From: Torreya grandis
Lineage: Eukaryota > Streptophyta > Pinopsida > Cupressales > Taxaceae
DNA: 64,000 bases
Reading direction: 5' to 3'
Assembly (NCBI GenBank): GCA_037957365.1
Contig: JARHVA010002126.1
Location: 2,509,501-2,573,500, forward strand
Shown: positions 25,050 through 37,000 of the stretch, piece after piece
Layout: the number at the start of each line of letters is the position of its first letter
How positions within the stretch are numbered: position 1 is the stretch's first letter
Position numbers and translations under genes: made by a program
Notes under the pieces: generated by a model
Told to the model about the DNA's origin: nothing
The model's input: only the letters and a program-made list of their open reading frames with translations
Databases searched by the model: none

Positions 25050-27998
25050 TATTGTATCCTCACTGGTCACATTATTGTTTATAACCTATTAATGCATGTC
25101 AAAAGGATATCATCATGTTTCAAAATGACTATGCCCTCCTCATTCATCTCTAATAACATGGTTTGGTTAGACTCTCTTTGTCCAATTAACTTATTCAAGC
25201 AGGAAATATGAAATACCATATGTATAGGGGTAGACTAAGGTAACTCTAGATTATATGTGACATTGTTGATTTTATACAAGATCTTATGAGAGTAATAATA
25301 CTAAAAAGGAAGATTATTGTCCTTTTTATATTACTTCAAGGGAATTTTATTGTATGGTTTTAGGCACATAAATATTCAATTATCCACTTCAAAATTCCTT
25401 ATGTGGAGGTGTTGATTCTCTTGTTGATTTATTCATTTTTGTGCCATTGCCAATTTCTCTCTTAGATAATCTAGTACCTCCTACTAGTGTTGAATGTGTT
25501 CTTCAACATCTGAAGATTTTGGATATACCTCTAAGTATGAGGTGTTACATGGTGGTTAATACCCATAAAGTGCCAAAAATGGACATATTTTGGATGATGT
25601 ACGGAAGGAAGTGATATACTACCATTATTCTAATGGAAGCCAATGAATTCATCTCTCTTGTTTATCAGATGCAAAAAAATGGAGATAACGGTCTAGGAAT
25701 ATTTTGACCACATATGTTTTCCCATCAATTTTAAGATGATATGATGAGCTATGAGGCAACGGAGTACCCAAACATGAAAATAAATCAATTTAAAAATTAA
25801 TAATAAAGATAGGTTCATGATCACTTACTAAGATCTTGGGTGTCCCATTTAACTTCTCAACTTATCCAAAAAAGAATATGGTATTGTACTTTCTATGAAT
25901 GGATGTGACAAGGCACAAAAATGGGCATAATTTTTTATTCTTTACATGATTACCATGATGTAATTATTCTCTTAAAACCTAGGATACTATATTATTAAAT
26001 CCATAAAAAGCTTCTCCTACCATTGGCTAGGAATAGATAAGGATTGCATAATACCTAGGGTCTTAATTGTCTCACCCTTACTTTGCTAACACATCATGCA
26101 TTTGTCCAAAAAATTATGGATATCCCATTTGAGTCCTTTCTAAAATACATTTTGATTGATTCTATGATACTTTTTCCATAATCCTAAATGCCCCTGCTAG
26201 GCATGTAGATTTGTAAGAACCTTATGCTTAAAAGAAAAATTATTGCACATATACAACCTATTTTTGCACCAGAGTGCATTCCCTTTCCATAAATTTTTTT
26301 TGAGCCACTAGAATATTGTTGTAGTTTTTGACTTACAATCTATGTATCAGTAAGATTCTCCCATTTATATCTTGACTCATCCACCCAACCTGCTTTCCAT
26401 ATGGACATTGATCATAACATTGCCTATGTGGACTCATCCCTCTTAGAAAGTGAATCTGCCACAACATTATCCTTTCCTTTCTTATATAAGATTACAAATT
26501 CATATCGTAACATTTTAATTGCCCATTTTTGTCATTCTTTCAATGACAACCTCTATTTCAAGAAGTATTTTAAATTATCATGATATGTCTTCACCTTAAA
26601 GCTCTACCCATTAAATATGGTCTCAATTGTTTGACCATATGAAGAATAGCCATAATCTTCTTATCATAAATATGCTTTATCAAATTATTACCTTTGAGAT
26701 AAAAACTCCAAATTTCAATGGGTCATTATTCTTGCATGAGTATTGGCCCCATTCCATACCCTAATGCATTACATTCAATAATGAAGGTATTTGAAAAATC
26801 TTGGGTAGCCATAACTAGAGTGGTTCACATGGCCTCCTTTAGCTTATAAAACTCCTTGGTGATTGCTTCATTCTAGTGGAAAAAGTCTTTATTAAAAAAA
26901 TATGTGAGTGGTGATTATATGTTTCCGTAATTTTTCACAAAATGATGATAGTAATCTATCACCCATGAGAAGCTTCAAAATTTCTTGAGTGTATTTAGAA
27001 TTTTCCATTCTATCATGACCTAGAAATTATGAGGTTCCACTTTGACGCCTTCATTTGAAATAATGTGGTCAAATTAATCCACCTCTTTCACTCAAAAAGC
27101 ACACTTGGGAGGATTTTCATGAATTTGGTGTTGTTCCAAAGTTATTAGTCCTTAATTCACATGTTGTAAGTTTGCTTCTCATGTCTTGTTGTATATTAGG
27201 ATGTCATCAATAAATACCAAGATAAATTTATCTATAAGAGTTTGAAAGGCAATATTCATCAAACTCTAAAATATAGAATGTGCATTTGTGAGATTAAAAG
27301 GCATTATTAATAACTCAAAGTGTCCCTCAAGAGTTTTGAAATATATATTATGTATATATTCATCTCTTATCCAAATTTTATGGTAATCTAAATAAAGATC
27401 CAATTTCATGAAGTAGATAGCACTAATTAATTAATCTAGCATATCATCAATTACCAAACAATGGAACTTGTCTTTAATGGTGTACTTATTGATTTATCTA
27501 CAATCAGGGCACATCCTCTAGGTATCATCCTTTTCACATACCATTATTACTATATATGAATATATACTTTAGTTATGTCTAATAATACCATCCTCTAAAC
27601 AACACATGTACCATATTTTTAATCTCACTCTTTTGGACATATGGGTACTTGTAAGGTCTGAAGTTTGGCCAATTAATCCCTAGTAGCAGTGAAATGACAT
27701 GATCATGATCCCTTTTTGGAAGTAGTGTTTTTTATATTGCTCCAAAAATGATTGAGTAGTTATCAACAATCACCTTTAAATATGGTTCTGTAGACATCTT
27801 TGTTAGTACTAATTATAATGAAAATAATTATGCTACAAACACATTTACACCCATTTTTATAATATTTTGCATTTGATGAGAACTAACCAATTATGGATAC
27901 TTTGCGTGCAATCAATGAAGTTTAGATGTCTTACCTTCATAATGAAAATGCAGGAACAACTCCTAGAAATTCATCTCTATTATTCCCAAGGTTGTGAG
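25050..27998 (-). pseudogene. gypsy B2 pol remnant (integrase, RNase H, RT)
   Basis: The segment parallels B1 block by block: the integrase core region is at about 25.8-26.1 kb, RNase H at about 26.4-26.9 kb and reverse transcriptase at 27.0-27.9 kb. At about 27040-27110 the minus strand reads VKEVD-stop-FDHIISNEGVKVEP, the gypsy RT thumb motif equivalent to B1 21240-21310. No frame longer than 75 codons survives. The remnant ends exactly at the target-site copy GTGAG (27994-27998) of the nested element. Confidence 0.75.
27994..27998. repeat. target-site duplication GTGAG (left) of 21-kb element
   Basis: The same five bases follow the right LTR at 49234-49238. In B1 the unduplicated site reads GTAAG. 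Confidence 0.92.
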
Positions 27999-29144
27999 TG
28001 TAGAGTAATATTACAAAGCAAGTTAGTCTATGTGTTAGTAGAGAAAAAACCCAAAATAATCATAGAGGACACAACGTGTTAAGCTTACTCCCTCAAGGGG
28101 TGTTGCTAAAGAAATATAAGAGCTATTTAAGAAAGGAATATACCATCAAACCTTCCAAATAGTTTCCCTCCTTCCAAGAGTGGCCAAGAAGCATGATTTT
28201 ACTTGGATTTTGTGCTCCAAGACTTTATCAATGAAGAGTAACATGCTCCTCCATAATTTCCTAGTGCACCAATGGTTGAGGCTCACAATATTTGTCAATT
28301 TGTGTAAATAGGTGAAGCTTGTCTATTGAAATTTTTGCATAATAAGTTTGCATGAATGAAGATTTAAAATGGTGGTCTTGCCCTCTTATTTATAAATTTT
28401 CAAGATTATTCAGAATCAACCATGATCATCCATCTTGAGATCAATATGTGTGGTCATGGATCAATTCAATTTTAGAGGGACTAGCCATAAATATCCCCAT
28501 TAATATTTAAAATAATGGGGCATTAATGAGGCATGGGAGGGCTTAATCTTGATATTTATTCTATTAATGGCTTATGGATGCCACCCTACTGATGATGTCA
28601 AAGGGTGATGTAGATTTTAGGAATGAATTTCTAATTAATAGATTTTCAATAACTTCCATGGATTTTTCACTTAGACTCTTGATTTGGTTTAATTTGATTA
28701 AGTTGGATTAATTAATTTTTTGAAATTATTTGGAAATTAGTTTTTCCTTTAATCAAATTGGTCAAAATGTCAATTTATTGAGTCATAATTTGACTGGAGA
28801 ATAATTAAAAGGTGTCAGTTGTGTATAGAATAATACCCCAATTAGGGCATTGTGGATGCAAAATAACACATGTATGTGATGTGTACTACTAAATTAAAAG
28901 AATTCAATGGTCCAGATCATCATTTTGCATGGTTTTAATTTGACTCAAAGTGATTTGATAAAATAATAATCACATAAATGCATTGCCCCATTCAAGGATA
29001 CATTAGCCTAAATTAGCACCTATACATGACAAGTTTGAACCATTTAGTGCATTTTAGTGATTTTGGCCTAGATTATGCATTTTCATATAATGTTATTTAG
29101 ATTAAAAATTTTAGTATAATAGTGATAGGAATTATATGTCTACA
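27999..29144 (-). repeat. 3' LTR of 21-kb element
   Basis: On the plus strand it runs from TGTAGAGTAATATTACAAAG to GTCTACA. It aligns along its length with 48081-49233 (about 90 % identical by eye over the first 150 bp) and more distantly with 51950-53116. Confidence 0.9.
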
Positions 29145-29157
29145 TTTTTCTCTTATT
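29145..29157 (-). other. polypurine tract of 21-kb element
   Basis: The minus strand reads AATAAGAGAAAAA directly before TGTAGAC. The related element C has the clearer form AAATAGGGGAAAAA at the same place. Confidence 0.7.
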
Positions 29158-30990
29158 TTAGAAGGCATGGTGATACATGTGGTTGAAGCAACATCTTTTC
29201 AAAGAATGAAAAAGTTGTTAAGAAGAAGTTGGAAGCTAATGGCTGAATAAATGACCCATGATGCCCCCTCGAGAGGGCATGTGAGGATGAAAGAGAGGGA
29301 TGGACTCTCTAAAAAGAGAGAAAGAGTGAAATTAACCCATGGATGAGAGTAGATCTATATGAGCTAATGCTTGGACATGTTGATTCATAATGATAAAAAA
29401 TAGAATAGAATATAATGAGCCTTAAGGCAGGGGGAATTAGGAAGAATGCAATCCAAAAATAGAAGTGACATACTTTGGTATACCCAAAAGAGGGTAAAAG
29501 TTGAGGGTTTAGGGAATGATCGATCCTGAGACAAGTTGCACACTTTGAATTTCTAGAATGAGGAAAAAATCTATAGAGCTTGGAATTAGAAGAAAAATGA
29601 GAGCATTGATCCAGAAAAATGAGGTTAATGAATTAATAATGTGCCTCAGTAAAGCAAATGTGATCGGTTGATAAATTTATTTTTCCCCAGTAGGGCTGAT
29701 TTTGACAATAGATAATTAATTTTTTCCCATAAGGGATGATTGGATCGGTGCTTAATCTAAATATTGTGCCCCAATAGGTAAAATTGGCAAGAATATCTCA
29801 AGGATATAATCTAATGCATATATTAAATATGAGCAAGCATAAATATAGATGCAAGGGTTTAATGACTGAATAAGCCACAAAAAAATCAACCATATAAGGA
29901 TGCACAAAGTGATGAAAGATATGATTAGAATGAGGGTGACTGATATAACTCGAGATACGTCATGTATGTAAGTATTGCCTACATAGTCTAGATGGACCTT
30001 AAGCTAATGTAGTTCTCCTATAAGCAGGAGAAAATGGGTTGAGGAAATAAGGATAGAATATAGATGGATCAATGTTCAATTGTGAAATCATGTTAGGTAG
30101 TGGAGATGTAGGATAGTGCCTTCACTAGATGTTATAATATAATTTAGTATATACACATCCCAAACTAATCATAGAAATAGTCAATTAAACTCCTAGTGTA
30201 TGTCAACAGATGTACGTCTTGCATAGAGTCTCATGCTAGGTATGGTGTATTTGGAATTGATCTTCGGAGCTTCATTGACCTTTGGATTTGGAGTACTTGG
30301 TGTTTAATATAGCAAAAGTGAAAGTATGCATCATAAGTATGAGTAACTTATAATAACATTATATTTTGATTATTATTGGTCAATTCAAATGTGAATAATT
30401 ATAACTAAGGATAATGATAAAAACTACTAATACCAGAGTTACAACTATTAATATTTAAACAAAAACAAACAAAAACCACAAGAAAAATAACAATACCAAA
30501 AATATAACCTAACTTAAAATCAAGATATGAACAATCAAGATTTAAGTTGAAACCAGAGTGTATAAAGTAGGAATAACTTAATAAATAACATGAAATCAAG
30601 ATCCATGTGTATTTAACAATATGTACTTGGAAAATAAAACAAAAGAACAAGTTAAATACAACTCTAAAGAAATCAAGCCTATCTGAAAACTAGATCAAAA
30701 ATGGCTATAGAATGCATTTGAATTCAAAAAAACAAAACAAGACAAAATAGTAACATAAAATACCAAAATAACAAAACACCATGAATAAATAACAAAATTA
30801 TAAAAAATAGAAAATAACAAAATAATAAATAAATAAAATAACAACTCAACAACAACAAAACACCAATAAACAAAATAAGAACATAACACAAACTAAGAAT
30901 AAATGAATAATAAAATACACAAAAATAAATGAGGAGACATCAAAGCATAATAAAATAACAATAAAAATCAAAATAAACACATGCAAACAA
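29158..30990. other. non-coding 3' region shared with element C
   Basis: It aligns with 53130-54905 of element C; shared words include cccatgatgccccct and aagagagggatggactctc-like blocks. From about 30405 to 30960 it becomes an A/C-rich tract also present in C (about 54420-54905). The minus-strand frames there (30405-30650, 30695-30889) are composition artefacts. No coding motif was seen. Confidence 0.7.
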
Positions 30991-30999
30991 GAGTTATTT

Positions 31000-33232
31000 G
31001 TAACAACCTACCTAGTTCTTAGAAAATGCAGTAAGTTTTTTTTTTAACTAAACATTGAATATTCATTCAAACATAGTTTCTAGAATACTTTATTCATTCA
31101 CATAACCATCAACTTCAAGTAGTAATAGATTCAACATTCTAATACTACAAGCAATAGAATACAAAGTATGATACAAAAAGTTTACTATCTTGCTAGGGAC
31201 ATTAACACAATCCTAATTTCCATACTGAGTATTGGTACTAATTTAACCAGCGACATGGATTGCTATGAAATCAAGTCTACCCTAACCTAGCCTAAGGATC
31301 TAACACTGATGCCCCACCACAATATTGGGTAGCCTACATATCCACTCCTAGAAATTAGGGTTTAATGTAGTTCTCCTTTCCAAAGTGATGGTCTCCTCCA
31401 TGATACATCACCACCAAAGGGATTGGCACTCTAAGCCAAATATGGAAAAACTAATCATGACACAGATGAGATTCTAAATGTCTAGTCTAATTCCATAGCT
31501 AAGTGACACACTCTAACATAATATCTTGCTAATCCAGGCATGTGTGCTTACCCAACACTCTCACATAAAACCTAAATAATAGCAATTATGAAGGAATCTG
31601 CATTCCTAGTTCCATAGAAAATCACATGCTAGGCGCATAAGTAAGCTAAGTATATAAAACAATGCAATAAATACCGTATATAACATTCAAACCTATCATT
31701 TGTTTATCCTTGCAAGATTATACACATGCATACATGTTGTCCAACTAACTTCTATGAATATATTGCTCAAGTAAAACCAACAAACTCATTAGAACAATCA
31801 ATTTAGGTAAGAGTCCAAACATATAGCTACAGTATATACCACCTAAGTATATACATCTAAGCTGAAGTATCCTATGATATCCCATACTATCATAGTTTAT
31901 GACCACTCTACCCAATATTAATAACCATAACTTATATATTAATTTAGGTATGGGTCAAGATATAACGAATACATTATGTACTAATCGAGTACTTTTCATA
32001 CTATAAAACTCTATGACATCCCATACTCTCATAGATCTTTGTGTTTGAGCATCTGACTCGACACCAACAATAATCTTACACCCAACCATAATAATAAAGT
32101 AAGTCAAGATTATACTATCTGAGTATACCTTAAATAACAATCTGAAGAGAAAAAAATCTGTAGGTACACCTCACGATGCATTATGTTATTTTATAAAGGT
32201 ATATCCATTTTCATAGTTTAAATTTCTCATGAAATATACCACATATAGTGTTCATCCTACAAGATGCAACAAACTTGATCATGTTGACAAGTTTGCATAA
32301 CAGTATTGTACTATAAGAAGGCTATTTGCTTTCACAAGCATTTAAAATAGATGTCACACTAATGAATACCTATTAGAGTTAACTTCTTATACCCACACTC
32401 ATTCCTCAATTTACCATACATATCTATGATGTCACCTACATACATAGAATCAGGGTTAGATGTAGTTCTAGTGCACTCTAAAAACACACACTATCCACAA
32501 CAAAAACTAGTATATAGCTAATATATTGACAAATGAAGGTATGAGTTGGGTATAATAACTATGGTGAATACCACCTGAGTATAATATGCTTCTATACTAT
32601 AGTACCCTATGATATACCATACTATCATAGGTTCTCAGCTACATGACTACACATAATCCAAACTTAAGATTATCAAGACTCAACCAAATCATAACAACAA
32701 TCATACAATAAATAGCAAGGTATTATACCATCTGGGTATACTCTGAATACAAACATACCAGGATATCTCAATATAACAATGTGAATCATGATTCATCATT
32801 ATTACTAAGTATAACCATAGATTTGACACACTCATAGTATGCAATTCTCACAAGTATCCTATACTGGAAACATGTGACTAATAACCATTCACATCACTAA
32901 TAGTAAATCAGATAAACCCATTATAATATCCATTTAAACATTTGGTTATATTTTTGTAGAAGGTTGTTTTAAGGTGGTTATAGTTTCAGCTCCTCAATAC
33001 TTGACTCTTTTTAGCCATCCATTTAGTTGTAGTTTAGGCAATGACCCAATACACCTAAATGTGTAATATTTTCAAATGGTTGTTTACGTCCATGTCTAAG
33101 TATGTCTAATAATATAAATTTCATCATAAGTTTTTACAACCATCAGTTAAATATTTGATCATTACAACTTTATTACCATAGAACTTATTCATATTATCAT
33201 TATTCCATGGTCAATATATGAAGCATATGGTT
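31000..33232. other. interior of 21-kb element without match to C
   Basis: Homology to element C stops at about 30990 and resumes near 41.9 kb. This part contains three related units with a short hairpin, CTATGATA and TATCATAG separated by 8 bp (31872-31895 and 32607-32630; decayed at 32011-32034), each next to a word like taccacctaagtata. I cannot tell whether it is an older insertion or original element DNA. Confidence 0.5.
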
Positions 33233-33237
33233 ATAAT
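33233..33237. repeat. target-site duplication ATAAT (left) of copia A
   Basis: Repeated at 38949-38953 directly after the right LTR. Confidence 0.92.
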
Positions 33238-33968
33238 TGTTAGGGTGTGGAGCTAAAAGCTTCACCAAGGAGCATACTAAAACAGGTTCGGGTCTACACA
33301 GACGCCGGCGTCGGTCAGGAGCGACCGACGTCGATCAGTAACAGTTGCAGAGGCACCGACATCGGCAATAGGGTCGGCCGGCGACAGTCACAGGCGAACA
33401 GGCAGGAACCGACGTCGGTTACCTGCGTGTCCAAAAAGCTATTTTCGTGGACAGCAGCGAGTGTTTGCATGATAAGTTTGAGTTGTGGACTCAAGCTTGC
33501 GTCTCTATTATTAGCAATATTATTTTTAGAGCCCTTGTTGAAGAGGCTTAACTGTTTGTTGTAAGAGCATGCTCAAGTTTCCTATTTCTATATGTAGGAA
33601 AGATCTTCTTAGCTTAGAAGTGTAGTAGTAGAAGAGTGTAGAACTGTAATAGTAGAACATTGTGAATGTTTGAAGGACAGTACAGAGTTGCATCAATCCA
33701 GGTTGTTGGATTTGAGTGTACTTGAGAGAGAGCTCTCGAGGAATAGAGATCTAGTGAGAGATCTTGTGTGCATCTGAGAGAGGTGTGGAAGAACGAAGTT
33801 TCTTCAAATTGTATTCCTATTGTAAAGAGTTTCAATACAAGTTTTCAGGGTGTTTTCTTGTATATCTTGTTCTGTGCTATTTATCATTTTAGTTACTTAT
33901 CTATCTGATTTATTTCCACGTTTATTGCTTTCACAAGTGTAATCTATTGTTGGTTTGATCCCCCAACA
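33238..33968 (+). repeat. 5' LTR of copia A
   Basis: It runs from TGTTAGGGTG to CCCCAACA. The first about 240 bp are GC- and CpG-rich and carry four copies of the ACCGACGTCGGT-type palindrome (33304, 33324, 33355, 33408). The rest is AT-rich. Thirteen of the 17 differences from the 3' LTR lie in this first part. A weak TATA candidate (TATATG, 33589-33594) lies mid-LTR. Confidence 0.97.
33304..33420. promoter_or_regulatory. palindrome array in 5' LTR of copia A
   Basis: Units are GCCGGCGTCGGT (33304-33315), ACCGACGTCGAT (33324-33335), ACCGACATCGGC (33355-33366) and a perfect 14-bp palindrome AACCGACGTCGGTT (33407-33420). Starts are 20, 31 and 53 bp apart. The 12-bp unit consists of two opposed RCCGAC cores (the DRE/CRT core bound by DREB/CBF factors) meeting at GACGTC, an ACGT-type bZIP core. 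A regulatory role is inferred. Confidence 0.55.
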
Positions 33969-33970
33969 AG

Positions 33971-33982
33971 TGGTATCAGAGC
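33971..33982 (+). other. primer-binding site of copia A
   Basis: TGGTATCAGAGC, two bases after the LTR, is complementary to the 3' end of initiator-Met tRNA. Confidence 0.95.
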
Positions 33983-34063
33983 CTTGGTTACAGGTTACAG
34001 GTTACAGATTACAGGTTGCTCACAGGAGTTTCTGCAGGGATTTCTGTTTGAGTGGGAGAAGCA

Positions 34064-37000
34064 ATGGCAGAAGAAAGTAAGTTGAGAATGGAAAAGTTTA
34101 ATGGCAAGAACTACCAACATTGGAGAATGCAGATAGAGGACTATCTGTATCAGAAAGATCTCTACTTACCGTGAGGTGGGATAGCAAAGAAGCCCAAGGA
34201 CATGGAGGATGAAGAATGGGAAGTTCTTGACAGAAAGGCTCTTGGGTCTATAAGACTGAGTCTGGCCTCCACTGTGATATCTAATTTGTCACAGGCAAAA
34301 ACAACGGTAGAGTTGATGACTACGTTAGCAAATATGTATGAAAAACCCTCAGCTTCAAATAAGGTATATCTTATGAAGCAGTTATTTAATTTGCATATGA
34401 ATGAAGGTGGATCTGTTTCTACTCATCTGAATGATTTCAATGGAATTGTTAATCAGTTAAGTTCTGTCAATATTGTATTTGAAGATGAAATAAAAGCTCT
34501 TTTGATATTATGTTCTTTGCCTGAAAGCTGGCATGGCTTAGTAATGGCAGTTTCTAATACTGCATCTGCATCAAATATTTTGAAAGTAGAGGATGTTGTT
34601 AGCGTTATCTTGAATGAGGAAATACGCAGGAAAAGCACAGAAGAGACATCTGGGAACGCTTTAAATTTTGAGAGCAGGGGAAGGCAAAAAGAAAAGAGCA
34701 AGAGGAGATCAAGATCTAAGTCTAAGGTGAGAGGAAGATCCAAATCCAGGAATGGCAGGAAGCCACAATGTTGGAATTGTGGAAAGATGGGGCACATAAG
34801 CAGAGATTGCTGGTCAAAGCCTAAGGAGGACAACCAGCACGAAGGAAAGGAAGAAGCCAAGGTTGCAGGTATTGCACAAGATGCTTTAATTTTCTCTTTG
34901 CATAATAACATAGAATCTTGGGTATTAGATTCTGGTGCATCTTTCCATGCTACCCCTAACAGAGAGTATTTCAGTGACTATATCCATGGAGATTTTGGAA
35001 TAGTGTGCTTAGGGGATGATGAGCCTTGTAAGATTACTGGCAAAGGTAAAGTGCAGCTGAAGATGCAGAATGGCAACACATGGGTGTTGAGATATGTGAT
35101 GCATGTTCCTAGTTTGAAGAGAAATTTGATTTCTACAGGTAAGCTAGGTGATGAGGGTTGTACAGTAACTCTCACAGTAGATTCTTGGAAGGTGACCAAG
35201 GGTGCACTCGTTATGGCCAGAGGTAAGAGAGAAGGTACTCTCTATTTGTGTAATTGTGTTACTAACAAATCTCCTTCAGTTTTATCTACTTCAGGTGTGG
35301 ATTGTAAATTGTGGCACTCAAGGCTTGGCCACATGAGTGAGAAGGGGATGTCAATTCTGAAGTCTAAAGGTATGCTTTTAGATTTGAAAAGTATGGATCT
35401 AGAGTTTTGTGAGCATTGTGTATTTGGAAAACAGAAAAGGGTTAGTTTTCTCAAGACTGGGTCTACTAAGAAAAGGCAGAAGTTGCAGCTTGTTCACACA
35501 GACGTGTGGGGACCGGCTCAGGTAGCCTCTATTGGCGGATCACGGTACTATGTTACATTCATAGATGATGCCACAAGAAAGGTATGGATCTACTGTATTA
35601 AAAAGAAATCTGATGTTTTTGAGACTTTTAAGTTTTGGAAGGCTATGGTTGAGAATGAAACAGGCAGAAAGTTAAAGTGCCTGAGATCTGATAATGGCGG
35701 TGAGTTCTACAGTCTTAAGTTCAAATTGTATTGTTATACACATGGAATCCATAGGCAAAGGACGGTTCCAAGGACACCTCAGCAGAATGGTATTGCTGAA
35801 AGGATGAATAGAACTATCATGGAGCGTGCAAGATGTATGAGATTGCATGCAGGGTTGCCCTTAGAGTTTTGGGCAGAAGCAGTTGACACCGCAGTGTACC
35901 TGATTAACAGAGGACCCTCTACAGCTCTGGATGGTGGAATTCCAGAAGAGGCATGGACAGGTAAAAAGGTAGATCTCTCATATCTCAAAGTTTTTGGTAG
36001 TGAAGCCTTTGTGCACATAGATAAGGAAAATAGAAAGAAGCTTGATCCTAAGTCTATGAGGTGCACGTTTATAGGCTATGGCTCAGATGATTTTGGTTTC
36101 AGATTTTGGAATCTAGGAACTAACAAGGTAATCAAGAGTCGTGATGTTGTTTTCAATGAGAGAGTGATGTACAGTGATCAGATAAGGAAGCTGGATCAAT
36201 CTGGGTAGAGCAATAGTGAATTGGATGAAGTTATGGTCCAAAATGAGCTCGCGGGAAAAAGAAATAATCACTTGCTAGAAAACACAGAGACCGACGTCGG
36301 CAGGTTGGGAACCGACGTCGGCAGGTTGGGAACCGACGTCGGTAGTTCAGAAACCGATGTCGGTCATACAGAGATCGACGTCGGTAGACCAGGCACCGAG
36401 GTCGGTCAGGCAGAACCGACATCGGCTAGTGACAGGTCTACAGGTGGCAGAGGTCGGTCACTGTCAGAAAATTTGGGTGGACAGATTGTTGAGAACAAGT
36501 CCAAGACACCCATCAGAAGGTCTGAAAGGGTAAGTAAGCCTCCAATTAGATATTCTCCTTCCTTATATTATTTATTGCTAATCGATGGTGGAGAACCAGA
36601 GAGTTTTGAAGAAGCATTACAGGTGGAGTCCAGAAGTAAGTGGGAGCGTGGCATGGTTGAGGAGATGGAGTCCTTAAGAGAGAACCAAACATGGGATTTG
36701 GTTGAATTGCCAGCTGGTAAGAGAACACTGAAGAATAGATGGACCTACAGGTTGAAGGAAAGTGAGGATGGACAGATGCGATATAAGGCCAGATTAGTAG
36801 TGAAAGGATTTGCACAAAAGCCAGGTATTGACTTTGGTGAGATTTTTTCTCCAGTTGTTAAGATGACTTCTATAAGGGTTGTATTGTCTTTGGTTGCTTT
36901 TGAGGATTTGCATCTCAAGCAGCTAGATGTTAAGACAGCGTTTCTTCATGGAGATTTAGATGAGGAAATTTATATGGAATAGCCAGAAGGATTTGAGGTC

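Noticed and set aside
33247..33564. 105-aa ORF in the copia LTR and its copy near 38.3 kb
   Set aside because: Lies wholly in the LTR, differs in frame and extent between the two LTR copies and has no domain; it is a shadow of the CpG-rich palindrome region.
36290..36426. Regular 21-bp repeats resembling a CRISPR array
   Set aside because: The repeats are palindromic with spacers of about 9 bp, lie in frame inside a plant copia polyprotein, and no cas genes exist.
34453..36815. Minus-strand open frames across copia A
   Set aside because: Antisense shadows of the Gag-Pol frame.
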